This document shows positions 41,229 through 51,800 of a stretch of DNA of 64,000 bases, piece by piece. How positions within the stretch are numbered: position 1 is the first letter of the stretch; each line of letters opens with the position of its first letter. The translations under genes were made by a program, and so were the position numbers. Below the pieces are notes generated by a model. That model did not search any database. It saw only the letters and a program-made list of their open reading frames with translations, and had not been told where the DNA came from. Source of the stretch: Glaciecola sp049650345 (GTDB lineage Bacteria; Pseudomonadota; Gammaproteobacteria; Enterobacterales; Alteromonadaceae); NCBI GenBank assembly GCA_049650345.1, contig JBARZY010000140.1, positions 1 through 64,000 of the forward strand, given 5' to 3'.

Positions 41229-43616
41229 ATGAAATTTAGTGAATCTTGGTTGCGCGAGTGGGTAAATCCTAGCGTAACTACAAATGAATTATGTGAACAG
41301 CTAAGTATGGCTGGCTTAGAAGTAGATGGCGTTGAACCGGCTGCGGGCGAGTTTTCAGGTGTTGTAGTAGGTGAAGTGGTATCCTGTGGTCAACACCCTG
41401 ATGCTGACAAGCTCCAAGTGACAAAAGTTAATGTAGGTCGTGATGAATTATTAGACATTGTTTGTGGCGCACCGAATTGTCGTCAGGGCCTAAAAGTTGC
41501 GGTTGCTGTTGTTGGTGCAGTGTTACCAGGCAATTTCAAAATCAAAAAGGCTAAACTGCGCGGTCAACCTTCCTTTGGCATGTTATGTAGCTTTTCAGAA
41601 CTGGGTATGGGTGAAGACCACTCTGGTATTTTAGAACTTCCCAGTGATGCGCCAATTGGTGAAGATATTCGTGAGTATCTCAATTTAAACGACACCATTA
41701 TTGAAATTGACCTTACACCCAATAGGGCCGATTGTTTGGGCATTAAGGGCATCGCTAGAGAAACGGGCGTGCTTACTCAGCAAGATGTATTAGAGCCTGA
41801 AATAAAAGCAGTAGAAGCTCAATCAAGCACAAGCCGAAATATTGATTTACAAGCGCCTGTCGCCTGTCCTCGGTACTTAGGAAGAGTCATAGAGGGTGTT
41901 GATTTATCGAAAAGCTCACCTTTGTGGTTGAAAGAAAAGTTAAGAAGAAGCGGTATACGGTCAATTGACGCTGTAGTCGATGTAACCAATTATGTGTTAT
42001 TAGAATTGGGTCATCCCATGCACGCCTTCGACAACGATAAAGTTGACGGTGAAATTGTGGTAAGGCAAGCAAGCGAAAATGAAGACTTACGCTTACTTGA
42101 CGGTACCGACGTAAAACTAAAAAGCAATACCCTGGTTATTGCTGATACTAAAAAAGCCTTGGCAATAGCCGGTATTTTTGGTGGTGAGCATTCAGGTGTT
42201 ACCTCGCAAACTACAAATATCTTTTTAGAATCGGCTTTTTTCTCTCCAGACGCTATTTTGGGGAAAGCCCGTCAATATGGTTTGCACACTGATGCATCTC
42301 ACCGATATGAACGTGGTGTTGACCCTGAGTTACAAATGGTTGCTATGGACCGAGCCAGTCAATTGTTAATTGATATTGTTGGCGGCACTGCAGGGCCTGT
42401 TGTAAGCGCTCAAAGCGAACAGCATCTACCTGTTCGCAACACTGTCACATTGCGTAAGACCCGTTTAGCACGCATACTGGGTGTGGCTATTGATGATCAA
42501 CGAGTAAGCGATATATTAACTCGCCTGGGCATGCAAGTAACCATGTCTGGTAGCGACTGGGTTGTGAATGCACCCTCATATCGATTCGATATTGCCATTG
42601 AAGAAGATCTTATTGAAGAAGTTGCGCGAGTATATGGTTATAACAGCATTGACAATCAAGCGCCATTGGCACGCTTAGCAATGAATAAAACGCCTGAAGC
42701 GAATATTCCATTACAGCAACAAAAACAATTGATGTGTAATGTGGGTAGCACTGAAGCCATCACTTATTCCTTTGTTGATCCAAACAAACAAGCCTTGTTG
42801 TTTCCCGATGCAAATACATTAACTTTACCGCATCCTATTAGTGCCGATATGTCGGTGATGCGCGTGAGTTTATTGCCCGGTTTGTTGCAAGCGTTGTCGT
42901 ATAATCAAAAACGTCAACAACAAAACCTCTCTTTGTTTGAGTCAGGCTTGGTGTTTGAAAAAAGTGAATCAGCAGAAAACGGTGTGAATCAAGGTGCAAA
43001 ATTTGCTGCGGTGTTTAGTGGCAATACGCATAATGAACACTGGGCAATCGCAAACAAAGCTATCGATTTCTTTGACGTTAAAGCGATTGTTGAATCGTTA
43101 TTAGCCTTGAGTGCTGGACGTGTTGAAGCTGAATTTGTAGCAGTACAGCACAACGCATTTCATCCTGGTCAATGTGCTGCGATCCATCTCAATAATGAGG
43201 TAATTGGTCATATAGGTGCGATCCATCCTAAATTCCATAAGAAATTGGGCTTACAAGGACCTACATTTGCATTTGAGCTAGATGGTGCAAAAATTGACCA
43301 ACGTAATTTGCCTTCAGCTACTGCTATTAGTAAGTTTCCGGCTATTCGTAGAGACCTAGCAATGACCGTTTCTGACCAGGTAGAAACAGGTAAATTACTA
43401 AAAAGTATCGAAAAAATTGGAATATCTGACTTGGTTAGCATAAACTTATTTGACGTGTATACCGGAGATGGCATAAATGAGGGCGAAAAAAGCCTAGCAT
43501 TGTCAATTTGGTTACAAAGTGTTGAAAAGACACTGGAAGATCAAGAAATTCAAAATACTGTCGATAAAGTAGTTAGACATTTGCGAGACAATTTTAGTGC
43601 AGCATTGAGAGATTAA
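41229..43616 (+). CDS. pheT: phenylalanyl-tRNA synthetase beta subunit
   Basis: 795 residues, the E. coli length. Domains in order: N-terminal MKFSESWLREWV, EMAP-like tRNA-binding fold (VVVGEVVSCGQHPDADKLQVTKVN), B3/B4 editing domain (VDVTNYVLLELGHPMHAFD), B5 DNA-binding-like fold, catalytic-like core and the C-terminal FDX anticodon-binding domain (KFPAIRRDLAMTVSD; LFDVYTGDGINEGEKSLALSI). The stop is three bases before the ihfA start, indicating cotranscription. Confidence 0.98.
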   Translation: MKFSESWLREWVNPSVTTNELCEQLSMAGLEVDGVEPAAGEFSGVVVGEVVSCGQHPDADKLQVTKVNVGRDELLDIVCGAPNCRQGLKVAVAVVGAVLPGNFKIKKAKLRGQPSFGMLCSFSELGMGEDHSGILELPSDAPIGEDIREYLNLNDTIIEIDLTPNRADCLGIKGIARETGVLTQQDVLEPEIKAVEAQSSTSRNIDLQAPVACPRYLGRVIEGVDLSKSSPLWLKEKLRRSGIRSIDAVVDVTNYVLLELGHPMHAFDNDKVDGEIVVRQASENEDLRLLDGTDVKLKSNTLVIADTKKALAIAGIFGGEHSGVTSQTTNIFLESAFFSPDAILGKARQYGLHTDASHRYERGVDPELQMVAMDRASQLLIDIVGGTAGPVVSAQSEQHLPVRNTVTLRKTRLARILGVAIDDQRVSDILTRLGMQVTMSGSDWVVNAPSYRFDIAIEEDLIEEVARVYGYNSIDNQAPLARLAMNKTPEANIPLQQQKQLMCNVGSTEAITYSFVDPNKQALLFPDANTLTLPHPISADMSVMRVSLLPGLLQALSYNQKRQQQNLSLFESGLVFEKSESAENGVNQGAKFAAVFSGNTHNEHWAIANKAIDFFDVKAIVESLLALSAGRVEAEFVAVQHNAFHPGQCAAIHLNNEVIGHIGAIHPKFHKKLGLQGPTFAFELDGAKIDQRNLPSATAISKFPAIRRDLAMTVSDQVETGKLLKSIEKIGISDLVSINLFDVYTGDGINEGEKSLALSIWLQSVEKTLEDQEIQNTVDKVVRHLRDNFSAALRD

Positions 43617-43619
43617 TAT

Positions 43620-43916
43620 ATGGCGTTAACCAAAGCAGATATGGCCGAACATTTATTTGAAAAGCTTGGCCTTAATAAGAAAGATGCGAAAGACCTTGTA
43701 GAATTATTTTTTGAAGAAATAAAAGCATGCTTAGAAGCGGGCGAGCAGGTGAAGCTATCGGGCTTTGGTAATTTCGATTTGCGTACAAAGAACGAGCGTC
43801 CTGGCCGTAATCCTAAAACGGGTGAAGATATACCAATCAAAGCCCGTAGAGTGGTTACTTTTAGGCCAGGACAAAAATTAAAGAGTAGAGTAGAGAATAT
43901 CACTCCCTCACAATAA
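43620..43916 (+). CDS. ihfA: integration host factor alpha subunit
   Basis: 98 residues. The HU/IHF fold is complete, with ALTKADMAEHLFEKLGLNKKDAK at the start, the KLSGFGNFDLRTKNERPGRNPKTGEDI arm bearing the DNA-intercalating proline, and RRVVTFRPGQKLKSRVE. IHF bends DNA as a heterodimer with IhfB, encoded elsewhere. The gene order pheS-pheT-ihfA is the enterobacterial one. Followed by a terminator-like hairpin at 43951. Confidence 0.98.
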   Translation: MALTKADMAEHLFEKLGLNKKDAKDLVELFFEEIKACLEAGEQVKLSGFGNFDLRTKNERPGRNPKTGEDIPIKARRVVTFRPGQKLKSRVENITPSQ

Positions 43917-43924
43917 TAGGTTTA

Positions 43925-44554
43925 ATGTTAGTGTTAACAATAAATACTACAAAAAAGCACGCAACTTTGTTGTGTGCTTTTTTATTTTTCGCGTGCTCAC
44001 CTGCACAACAAAATGACGAACATCAGCAAGATAGCCATAACGGTACATTGTCGGCCACACAAGTTGGGCAGGCGCAAAACGTTGACACCAGCGGTGTAGC
44101 CAATAGCAACACATCATTGCTGACACTGGCCGAATTATTAGCGGCGCAAGATGTGAAGCAAGGGCTTGCCACTGCAGTACAAGATAACAATCGCGTTAGT
44201 ATCGAAGATTGGCAAACCAGGCTGTTGCAAGCCGCTAAAGAAGTCAATTTAAGTGCTGATGAAGTGGCGTTAATTTCAGGTGAGCAGGGCAAAGTTTATT
44301 TGCAATTTCAGGGAATGAAAACCAATTATCATCGAGATTTTGAACGTGCATTTTTTCAATTCGGTGATGTTGATAGTGTTTATGAACAATATCCCGCATT
44401 TATCGATATGCATGAACAATCAAAAGCATTGGTGACACGCCGTGACAACTTAATTGAAAAAGTAGCCGTGCAGCTAAAAAATGATGGTTTTAGTGGAGAT
44501 GCTTTCGTTGAAGCTCGTAAACGTTGGCAAGAGGCGATGAATCAAAGTAAATAA
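43925..44554 (+). CDS. small lipoprotein, function unknown
   Basis: 209 residues. The N-terminus KKHATLLCAFLFFACSP is a lipoprotein signal with lipid-attachment Cys24; a GTG at 43931 is another possible start. After a Gln/Asn/Ser-rich linker (residues 25-60) comes a helical domain (LLTLAELLAAQDVKQG; EDWQTRLLQAAKEVNLSADEVALISGEQGK; YHRDFERAFFQFGDVDSVYEQYP). I do not recognise the family. The start region coincides with the likely ihfA terminator hairpin, an odd arrangement. Convergent with the acylase gene. Confidence 0.7.
   Translation: MLVLTINTTKKHATLLCAFLFFACSPAQQNDEHQQDSHNGTLSATQVGQAQNVDTSGVANSNTSLLTLAELLAAQDVKQGLATAVQDNNRVSIEDWQTRLLQAAKEVNLSADEVALISGEQGKVYLQFQGMKTNYHRDFERAFFQFGDVDSVYEQYPAFIDMHEQSKALVTRRDNLIEKVAVQLKNDGFSGDAFVEARKRWQEAMNQSK
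43951..43985 (+). terminator. terminator hairpin after ihfA, inside the lipoprotein signal-peptide coding region
   Basis: Arms AAAAAAGCACGCAAC (43951-43965) and the complement (43969-43983, one wobble pair) enclose a three-base loop and end in a T-run, the signature of an intrinsic terminator. It lies 34 bases after the ihfA stop but overlaps codons 9-20 of the downstream lipoprotein gene. Confidence 0.7.
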
Positions 44555-44628
44555 ATAGAATGGCCAACGGAAACAAAAAGCGTAGCTCTTAAGCGCTAAG
44601 GTTATTGCTTCCGTAAGTCATGTTGCGA

Positions 44629-46959
44629 CTATTGTTTTGGCGTAAATTGCATACTGTACACGGTTTCGCCAGGCAGTAGCGGCGTTGATTTATGCTCAGC
44701 ATAATCGGTGAAGCCCAATTTATAAAACTCTGACAGTACATGTCCCGACTGACCACCTGGTACAGTTAGAATAGCGGCAGTCAAATTGCCCGGTTTCACT
44801 ATTAATCGTTGCGATGCACCAAAATCCTTTCCTTGTACTGCAGGTGTGTAACTGTCACCGAATGCTGCTACTTCTGGCATGTTAAACATATCAGCCAAAA
44901 AACTCAGTTGTGAGGCAAATGGATGCACTACGCGAAGCATGTTCACATTGCCCCATGTTAATGCCTCCATATCTTTCGTGTCAGGGCTATGTGCTGCTAA
45001 TAATGCGCTTTTAGTATCGTTATACGCTTGTGTATAAAACGCTGCGTAGCCGTTGGTGTTGGCGGGTAACCAGCTAGTCGGTTGTTGCTCTATAATTTGC
45101 CAAATGGCCGGTTCAATACCTCTTAACAAGTGGGCGGATGACAACTGATGCTTTGAAAATGTGTTGGCTATTGGCGCAATCAGTTGGTTAATTACAGTGC
45201 TTCTGAAACGTCTGACCAAGGTGTATCCTACCGAATCTGTGCAGGCACATTGTTGCCATTGTGCCAAATGTGCTAGGTCTTGTTGGTATTCATTAGGCTT
45301 TTCACTTAGCGTGGTGGTAAGCAACCGGTGCCATGGCTTTAGAAACAGCGCGTTGTTATCAAGCTGTAAGGCATAAAAACTATTTTCGGTGAACTCATCA
45401 GTATTAAGCAGTTGATCAACAATTTGCTTCTGTCTTGCGCCTAAGGCATATCCGCCGTCACCAAATTTAGCAAGGTCACTGGTACTGATCACCCTTGCGT
45501 TAGCACTCCACACACGGCCATTTTCAGGCTTGATATGATTTGCAGGTGAAGGTTCTGGTGTTTGCCACTGCTGAGAAAACTGCGACTCAGAAATAGCGTG
45601 ACGCGCTAGCGGTGCTCGACGGGTAATAGCACCGGTGAGTTGCCATGCCACGTCGCCGTTGGCATCAGCCACGACCATGTTTTGTACAGGAATACGAATT
45701 GATTTAGACAAGGCTAACGCTTCGTCAACATTTTCCACTTTAGCCATATCGGCAACTAATACATTTAAGGCGTAATTTTGGTGAGCCACCCATTTTAATG
45801 CATATTTTTGTTCGTTAAGGGTTCTTACCGGTCCATATTCACTCATTTCTATTTCATAAGTGACAGGAGGCTTATCTGCAATCTCAATTTGCTCAGTTAC
45901 TGTGTGGGTTTCAGTTGTATTATCAAGCAGTACCCAATCTACGTTATCTACATTTGCGTTGGTAAAACCCCATGCTACCTTATTGGTGCTGCCCACTATT
46001 ATAGCTGGCACGCCAGGCAAACTAACACCGGTAACCTGAATGCGCTTGTTGTTATGCGTATAATTGAGCTGTGCTTTGTACCATATGGCGGGAACAGCTA
46101 AACCTAAGTGCATGTCGTTACTTAACATGGCAGAATTACCTTGCACCAATTTACTAGCGACAGCCCAATTATTACTGCCGATATCAGCAAGCTCGGCTAT
46201 GCTGTCATAATGTATCTGTGACGTCATTGAAGCTTGCTGGGGCATATCACTATTAATGGTAGGTGGCAATAACGTGGGTACCGTCATATTTGCTTGAGTA
46301 ATGGTAGATAAGTCGATGGCAGCTTGGTAATTGCTTGCTTGAGTGAAAAATTGATACATAGCATCACCGTACCAGCTTTTCAGAGCAGTAAGGTTGTAGT
46401 CTATTTCAATTTGATTACCTTGTAAGTCAAGATACATGCTAAATGTAACCATTAAGCTGTCGTAGGGCTGCCAAGGTGCAAACGACGCATCAAGCATGAG
46501 ATATTCTAGCGGCATATTCGACAATGTCTGCACATACTCGTTTACGCCATTACTGTATGCATTCAGTAGCTTTTGCTGATGAATAGGCAAGGCTTCATAC
46601 ATTGCAATAGCATTATTTTTGAGCTGATGAAAACGGTGTTTTCGATCAATACCAAGCGCTCGCATACCAACAATGGCTGATAATTCACCTGCCGATTGCC
46701 TACGCAGTAAATCCATTTGAAACAGTCGGTCTTGAGCGTGAGCGTAGCCTAGCAGATATGCAGAATCATATTCGTTTTCTGCTGAGACAACGGCCATACC
46801 CATTGTGTCACGCGACAATATTGCAGGTGACGTCAGTAACCGCGATTCTACCGCTGCGTTTAAGTTGGGCAAGCTTCCACGAACAATATATGTTGCGCCT
46901 GCTACTGCGATCACCAGTGCCACTATGATAGCGATAAACAACCATTTTATGTATTTCAT
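44629..46959 (-). CDS. penicillin acylase-family N-terminal-nucleophile hydrolase
   Basis: 776 residues. One N-terminal hydrophobic segment (WLFIAIIVALVIAVAGATYIV) exports or anchors it. Alpha-chain blocks: AYLLGYAHAQDRLFQMDLLRRQSAGELSAIVG. The autocatalytic cleavage site precedes Ser262 in DIGSNNWAVA, the start of the beta chain; later blocks LSNDMHLGLAVPAIWY, GVSLPGVPAIIVGSTNKVAWGFTN and GGQSGHVLSEFY agree. Such enzymes deacylate amides in the periplasm, including acyl-homoserine lactones in some members; the substrate here is unknown. Last gene of the mfd-csiV-ATR leftward group, 51 bp after ATR. Confidence 0.92.
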   Translation of the reverse strand: MKYIKWLFIAIIVALVIAVAGATYIVRGSLPNLNAAVESRLLTSPAILSRDTMGMAVVSAENEYDSAYLLGYAHAQDRLFQMDLLRRQSAGELSAIVGMRALGIDRKHRFHQLKNNAIAMYEALPIHQQKLLNAYSNGVNEYVQTLSNMPLEYLMLDASFAPWQPYDSLMVTFSMYLDLQGNQIEIDYNLTALKSWYGDAMYQFFTQASNYQAAIDLSTITQANMTVPTLLPPTINSDMPQQASMTSQIHYDSIAELADIGSNNWAVASKLVQGNSAMLSNDMHLGLAVPAIWYKAQLNYTHNNKRIQVTGVSLPGVPAIIVGSTNKVAWGFTNANVDNVDWVLLDNTTETHTVTEQIEIADKPPVTYEIEMSEYGPVRTLNEQKYALKWVAHQNYALNVLVADMAKVENVDEALALSKSIRIPVQNMVVADANGDVAWQLTGAITRRAPLARHAISESQFSQQWQTPEPSPANHIKPENGRVWSANARVISTSDLAKFGDGGYALGARQKQIVDQLLNTDEFTENSFYALQLDNNALFLKPWHRLLTTTLSEKPNEYQQDLAHLAQWQQCACTDSVGYTLVRRFRSTVINQLIAPIANTFSKHQLSSAHLLRGIEPAIWQIIEQQPTSWLPANTNGYAAFYTQAYNDTKSALLAAHSPDTKDMEALTWGNVNMLRVVHPFASQLSFLADMFNMPEVAAFGDSYTPAVQGKDFGASQRLIVKPGNLTAAILTVPGGQSGHVLSEFYKLGFTDYAEHKSTPLLPGETVYSMQFTPKQ

Positions 46960-47010
46960 TGACCGGTACTCTATTTGTTATTGTTATCGATTAAGTCAGT
47001 AAAATTAAGC

Positions 47011-47544
47011 TTACACCTTTATGTCTTCTATTTCGTGCACAAAATTGCAGGTTCTTGCTAATACAAACAGAAAATCAGATAAGCGATTGATATAAGCCAA
47101 TGCTAAGGTGCTGGTTGCATGATGATGCGATGCGGTAACTAATGCTCGTTCGCCGCGTCTAGCAACCGTACGAGCAATGTGAAGATGCGCACTTAACACA
47201 CTGCCGCCGGGTAAAATAAAGCTGGTTTGAGGTGGTAATGCGCTTTGCATCGCATCTATATGCTGCTCTAGGGTTTGTATGCTTTCTGGCGACAATTTGT
47301 CTTCATCTGACAGTGCAAAGCCCACCGCAAATATATGTTGCTGGCATGTTTGAATATGCGACGCCCAAGCTTGCAGTGAGTTTTCTTCTTGCTGTAACAA
47401 GGCGGCAATTAATCCCAATTGCGCGTTGAGTTCATCTAATGTGCCATAACACTCGATGATGGCGTCATCTTTATTGACTTTAAGAATCGTTTTTGAATAA
47501 ACCGAAGTAGTGCCTGTGTCGCCTTGTTTGGTGTATATTTTCAT
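47011..47544 (-). CDS. cob(I)alamin adenosyltransferase, PduO type
   Basis: 177 residues. The N-terminal ATP-binding motif YTKQGDTGTT, the ECYGTLDELNAQLGL helix, ARTVARRGERALV and the C-terminal YINRLSDFLFVLARTCN block define the PduO-type ATR family, which makes adenosylcobalamin from cob(I)alamin and ATP. It starts one base after the csiV stop, so it is in the same transcript. The presence of ATR suggests the cell uses a B12-dependent enzyme or salvages corrinoids. Confidence 0.92.
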   Translation of the reverse strand: MKIYTKQGDTGTTSVYSKTILKVNKDDAIIECYGTLDELNAQLGLIAALLQQEENSLQAWASHIQTCQQHIFAVGFALSDEDKLSPESIQTLEQHIDAMQSALPPQTSFILPGGSVLSAHLHIARTVARRGERALVTASHHHATSTLALAYINRLSDFLFVLARTCNFVHEIEDIKV

Positions 47545-47545
47545 A

Positions 47546-48841
47546 TTATTGTTGGCCTAAAAGTGTGTCTAAATCAACCTCTGGCACAGGCGGCGTAAAT
47601 CGCTCAAGGCGCACAATGATGCCAAAGGTGGGATGGTCAAAGTAATGAATTTGTTTACTGATGATACGCCGCCGTTGCTTAAACGGATAGCTGTCAATGG
47701 TGGCTGTGTTATCAGATTGCATGCTAATTCGGTGATGTTTAAATTCACTTTCAATATGCAAATAAGGCACTTGATTTACATATTCAAGATAAACCTTAAA
47801 CAAGCCATCTAATTCCCATTGCTCATCTACGGAGGTGTCTTGGTTTTCTTGAGCTTCTTGTTGTTGAGCTAATGCTATCCAGTCAATATCTTCGTTTTCA
47901 ATTAAAGCAGCTTCAAGTGACATAAAAAAGCTTTCAGCAGACGTTTGTTCGGTAGTTAATGAAGTTTCACCATTACTATTACTTTGCTCATCATATTGAC
48001 TAACAGGGTCAGTATGGCTTCCTAACTGAGTACTTAATAATTCGCCGGCTTTAATGTTTACATACTTTGCATTATCAATACCAAAGGCAACCTCTTGGCG
48101 CCAAGCGGTTTTTAACAGAGGGCTGATATCACGCTGCTTAAACACACTTTCAGCGTAATCATTTAATGCGACTGAGGCTTCATCTATTACATGCGGCCAA
48201 GGCTTGAACACTTCACCGTTTGAATAAACCGATTCTGGAATACGCGTTAGGCGCGTATTTTTATTCAAGGTAACGGCAAGTAATTGTTCATCTATGTAAG
48301 TTACGGGGGTAGGGATATTACAAGACAGTGCAACATTCTTTACCGAAAACTCGGCTAAGATGTTCTCAGCAAGTTGTACATAGCTGTTTAAGTCACTTTC
48401 TGCTGGGCTGTCTTCAGAAGGCGGTGTTTTGTCGGTTTGTAGAGGTAACGAATAATCTAATGATACATCATGAGGCTCCATTGCCAGCGTTACCCATTCT
48501 GCTGAATAGTGCCCAAGACCAATAGGATCGTAGTTTTTTTTATGCTCGCAGCTGGGCAACATATTCAGTAAGTCGTTTTCGTATTCGCGTTTGTTTAGGC
48601 TCTCAATAGACAACAAATCAATGCTAGGTGCCGAAGAAAAAGTAAAATCAGCCTGTTTAAAATCTTCATTGTTGCTGGGCAATAAATCGCGAGAAAACGC
48701 AATAAACTCAACGTTAAACCACCATTGCTGCTCATCGCTTTGTGCTATTGCTGGAGACAATAACAGATTGGCAGACGTAAAAGTACAGCAGATTGTAATT
48801 GCTACACCCTTTATAAATGATGGCTTTCGTGAGTTACGCAT
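47546..48841 (-). CDS. csiV: peptidoglycan-binding protein CsiV
   Basis: 431 residues from the ATG at 48841, which has AAGGA five bases upstream and overlaps the mfd stop by eight bases; an ATG at 48868 is in frame without such a site. A signal peptide (to about residue 33, AIA-Q) directs it to the periplasm. The body has the family start QWWFNVEFIAFSRDL and the C-terminal beta-rich block with QRRRIISKQIHYFDHPTFGIIVRL. In Vibrio cholerae CsiV binds peptidoglycan and is needed for PBP1A-dependent wall synthesis. The gene commonly lies next to mfd as here. Confidence 0.82.
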   Translation of the reverse strand: MRNSRKPSFIKGVAITICCTFTSANLLLSPAIAQSDEQQWWFNVEFIAFSRDLLPSNNEDFKQADFTFSSAPSIDLLSIESLNKREYENDLLNMLPSCEHKKNYDPIGLGHYSAEWVTLAMEPHDVSLDYSLPLQTDKTPPSEDSPAESDLNSYVQLAENILAEFSVKNVALSCNIPTPVTYIDEQLLAVTLNKNTRLTRIPESVYSNGEVFKPWPHVIDEASVALNDYAESVFKQRDISPLLKTAWRQEVAFGIDNAKYVNIKAGELLSTQLGSHTDPVSQYDEQSNSNGETSLTTEQTSAESFFMSLEAALIENEDIDWIALAQQQEAQENQDTSVDEQWELDGLFKVYLEYVNQVPYLHIESEFKHHRISMQSDNTATIDSYPFKQRRRIISKQIHYFDHPTFGIIVRLERFTPPVPEVDLDTLLGQQ

Positions 48842-51800
48842 AACTTTCCTTGGCGAGTGCTTCAACAATTTTTAGTACGTAATCAATACGACTTTGATTG
48901 GCTGCTGTTTTGTTGATGAATTTTAACTTTTTAGGGCCATCAAACCCAAACTTCTTAGGTTGCTTTTGAATAAGGCCAATTAAAAAGCCAGGGTCGATGG
49001 TGGCGTCTTGATTAAACTCTATAGTACCACCAAGCTCGTTTGCTTCAATTTTATTTATACCAATGCTGGCTGCTTGTAATTTTACCGTGGCAACGTGCAC
49101 CAAGTTTTTAGCACTTTGTGGCAACAAACCAAAGCGGTCAATGAGTTCAATTTGAAAATCATCAACTTCTTCATCGGTGCTGCAGTTTGCCAGTTTTTTA
49201 TACATGGCTAAGCGCATGTTTACATCACCAATGTAGTCCTCCGGTAATAATGCAGGTACACGTAATTCAATCTCGGTTTGCTTACCAAGGGTATCATGTA
49301 AACTTGGCTCTTTGCCTTCTTTCAACGCTTTTACAGCGGCCTCAAGCATTTCCATATATAAGGTAAATCCAACCGCGTTGATTTGACCTGACTGGCCATC
49401 GCCCAATAACTCACCCGCGCCGCGTATTTCTAAATCGTGGGTTGCCAGGGCAAAGCCGGCGCCTAATTGTTCTAGCGAAGCAATCGCTTCTAAGCGCTTA
49501 GTTGCGTCTTTGGTCATTCGCCTTGGATGCGGGGTAAGCAAATAGGCATACGCTTGATGATGCGAACGACCCACACGGCCGCGTAATTGGTGCAGTTGGG
49601 CGAGCCCTAAGTGATCGGCACGGTCAATAATGATAGTATTTGCGGTCGCTACATCAATGCCTGTTTCAATAATAGTAGAGCACACAAGTACGTTATAACG
49701 CTGGTGATAAAAGTCGTTCATCACGTTTTCAAGTTCGGTTTCGCGCATTTGCCCATGCCCAATTGCTATGCGTGCTTCAGGCACTATTTCGGCAATGTCG
49801 GCAGCAGTTTGCTCAATTGTTTTTACTTCATTGTGCAAAAAGTACACTTGTCCACCGCGCAATATTTCGCGCATAATCGCTTCTCTTATGATTTCTTTGT
49901 TGCGTTGCTGCACAAAGGTTTTTACTGCGAGTCGCTTAGCTGGCGGTGTGGCAATAATAGATAAATCACGCATACCGCTTAGGGCCATGTTTAAGGTACG
50001 TGGTATGGGAGTGGCAGTCAGCGTAAGGATATCAACATCGGCGCGCAAGGCTTTAAAACGCTCTTTTTGACGCACACCAAAGCGGTGTTCTTCATCAATA
50101 ATTACCAAGCCTAAATCGTGAAACTTCACGTCTTTTTGTATTAACTTGTGGGTGCCAACCACTATGTCTACATGGCCTGATGCAAGTTTTTCGAATACTT
50201 GCTTTTGATCCTTCGCCCCCACAAATCGAGAAACTACTTCAATACTAAATGGGAACTGTGAAAAACGGTTTTTGAAGTTTTCGTAGTGTTGTTGAGCAAG
50301 CAGGGTGGTGGGCACTAAAATAGCCACTTGTTTACCGTGTAACGCGCTGATAAACGCGGCGCGCATAGCGACTTCAGTTTTACCAAAGCCAACATCACCA
50401 CATACCAATCGGTCCATGGCGTTTTTACCGCCCATGTCTTGTAACACTGCATTAATAGCGGTGGCTTGATCGGTGGTTTCGGTGTAGGCAAAACTATCAG
50501 CAAATTTTTCATATTCGTGCCAGTCAATCGGGTACGCAAAGCCAGGCTTAGCCGCACGTTTGGCGTAAATATCAAGTAAATGTGCAGCCACATCACGTAC
50601 TTTTTCAGCCGCTTTTTGTTTCGCTTTTGACCATGTGTCGTTACCCAAGTGATGAAGCGGTGCATGTTCAGCCTCGCCGCCGCTGTATCGGCCGATTAAA
50701 TGCAGCGACGATACCGGCACGTAAAGTTTTGCTTCTTTTGCATATTCAATGGTCAGGTACTCGGTAGTTACCCCGCCTGCATCTAAGGTTTGTAGGCCTA
50801 AAAATCGACCTACACCATGCTCTAAATGCACCACGGGCGAGCCCTCAGACAACTCTGCTAAGTTCCGAATAATTGCGCTTTCATCAATGCTGGTGCTTTT
50901 GGTGCGAGCTTTGCGCTTGCTTACCTTATGGCCAAGCAGTTGTTTTTCGGTCACCAGCAGTAGTGATGCTTTACCAGCGTTACAATCAAAGCTATCTTCT
51001 AATTGTCCAACACATATTGATACTTGGTGTTTTTGCTGAACAAAACCTTGTGCAAAGCCATCAACGGCCTTTGCCGTAATATCTGCTTTTTGTAATATGT
51101 TAATCAGGCTTTCTTTGTGTCCTGCCGACTCAGCCACAAATAACACCGGCTTTTTGTTTTCTTTTGCGCGCTTAATTTCTGCTTGAATTGCGGCATATGG
51201 GTTAGTCGCAAGGGTATCTATACCAATGTTCACAACAGCTTTGGCATCGAAGTTAACCACACTGCTTGATTTGTCCAGCGCTTGTTCACTAATTTTTGCA
51301 CTTGGCCACGCTTTTAACGAGGTTTGTAGCTCTTGTTGGGTTATGAACAAGGCCTCAGGGGCTAATAGTGGACGAGCCAAGTTAAACTGATATTGTTCAT
51401 GGCGATTGACCAAGTCACTCCAAAATTTATCACATTGGCTGACTAAGTTATCGCTGAATGTAAAAATGGCATCTTCGTGCAAGTAATCAAACAGGGTTGC
51501 GGTGGAGTCGAAAAATAGTGGTAAATAGTATTCAATGCCGCCGGGCATTGTGCCTTTGCTAACTTGATATAGCACCGATTCTTGGTGGTTATTACTGGCA
51601 CTGTCAAATTGTTCTAAATATTGCGCTCTGAAACGCGTAATAGCTTCTTTGTCGGTCGGAAACTCGCGGGCAGGCAGTAACCTAATTTCGTCTACTTGGT
51701 CTAACGAGCGTTGAGTAGATGGGTCAAAGTAACGAATAGAGTCAACTTCGTCATCAAACAAGTCAATTCTGTACGGACTGTCGCTGCCCATAGGAAACAG

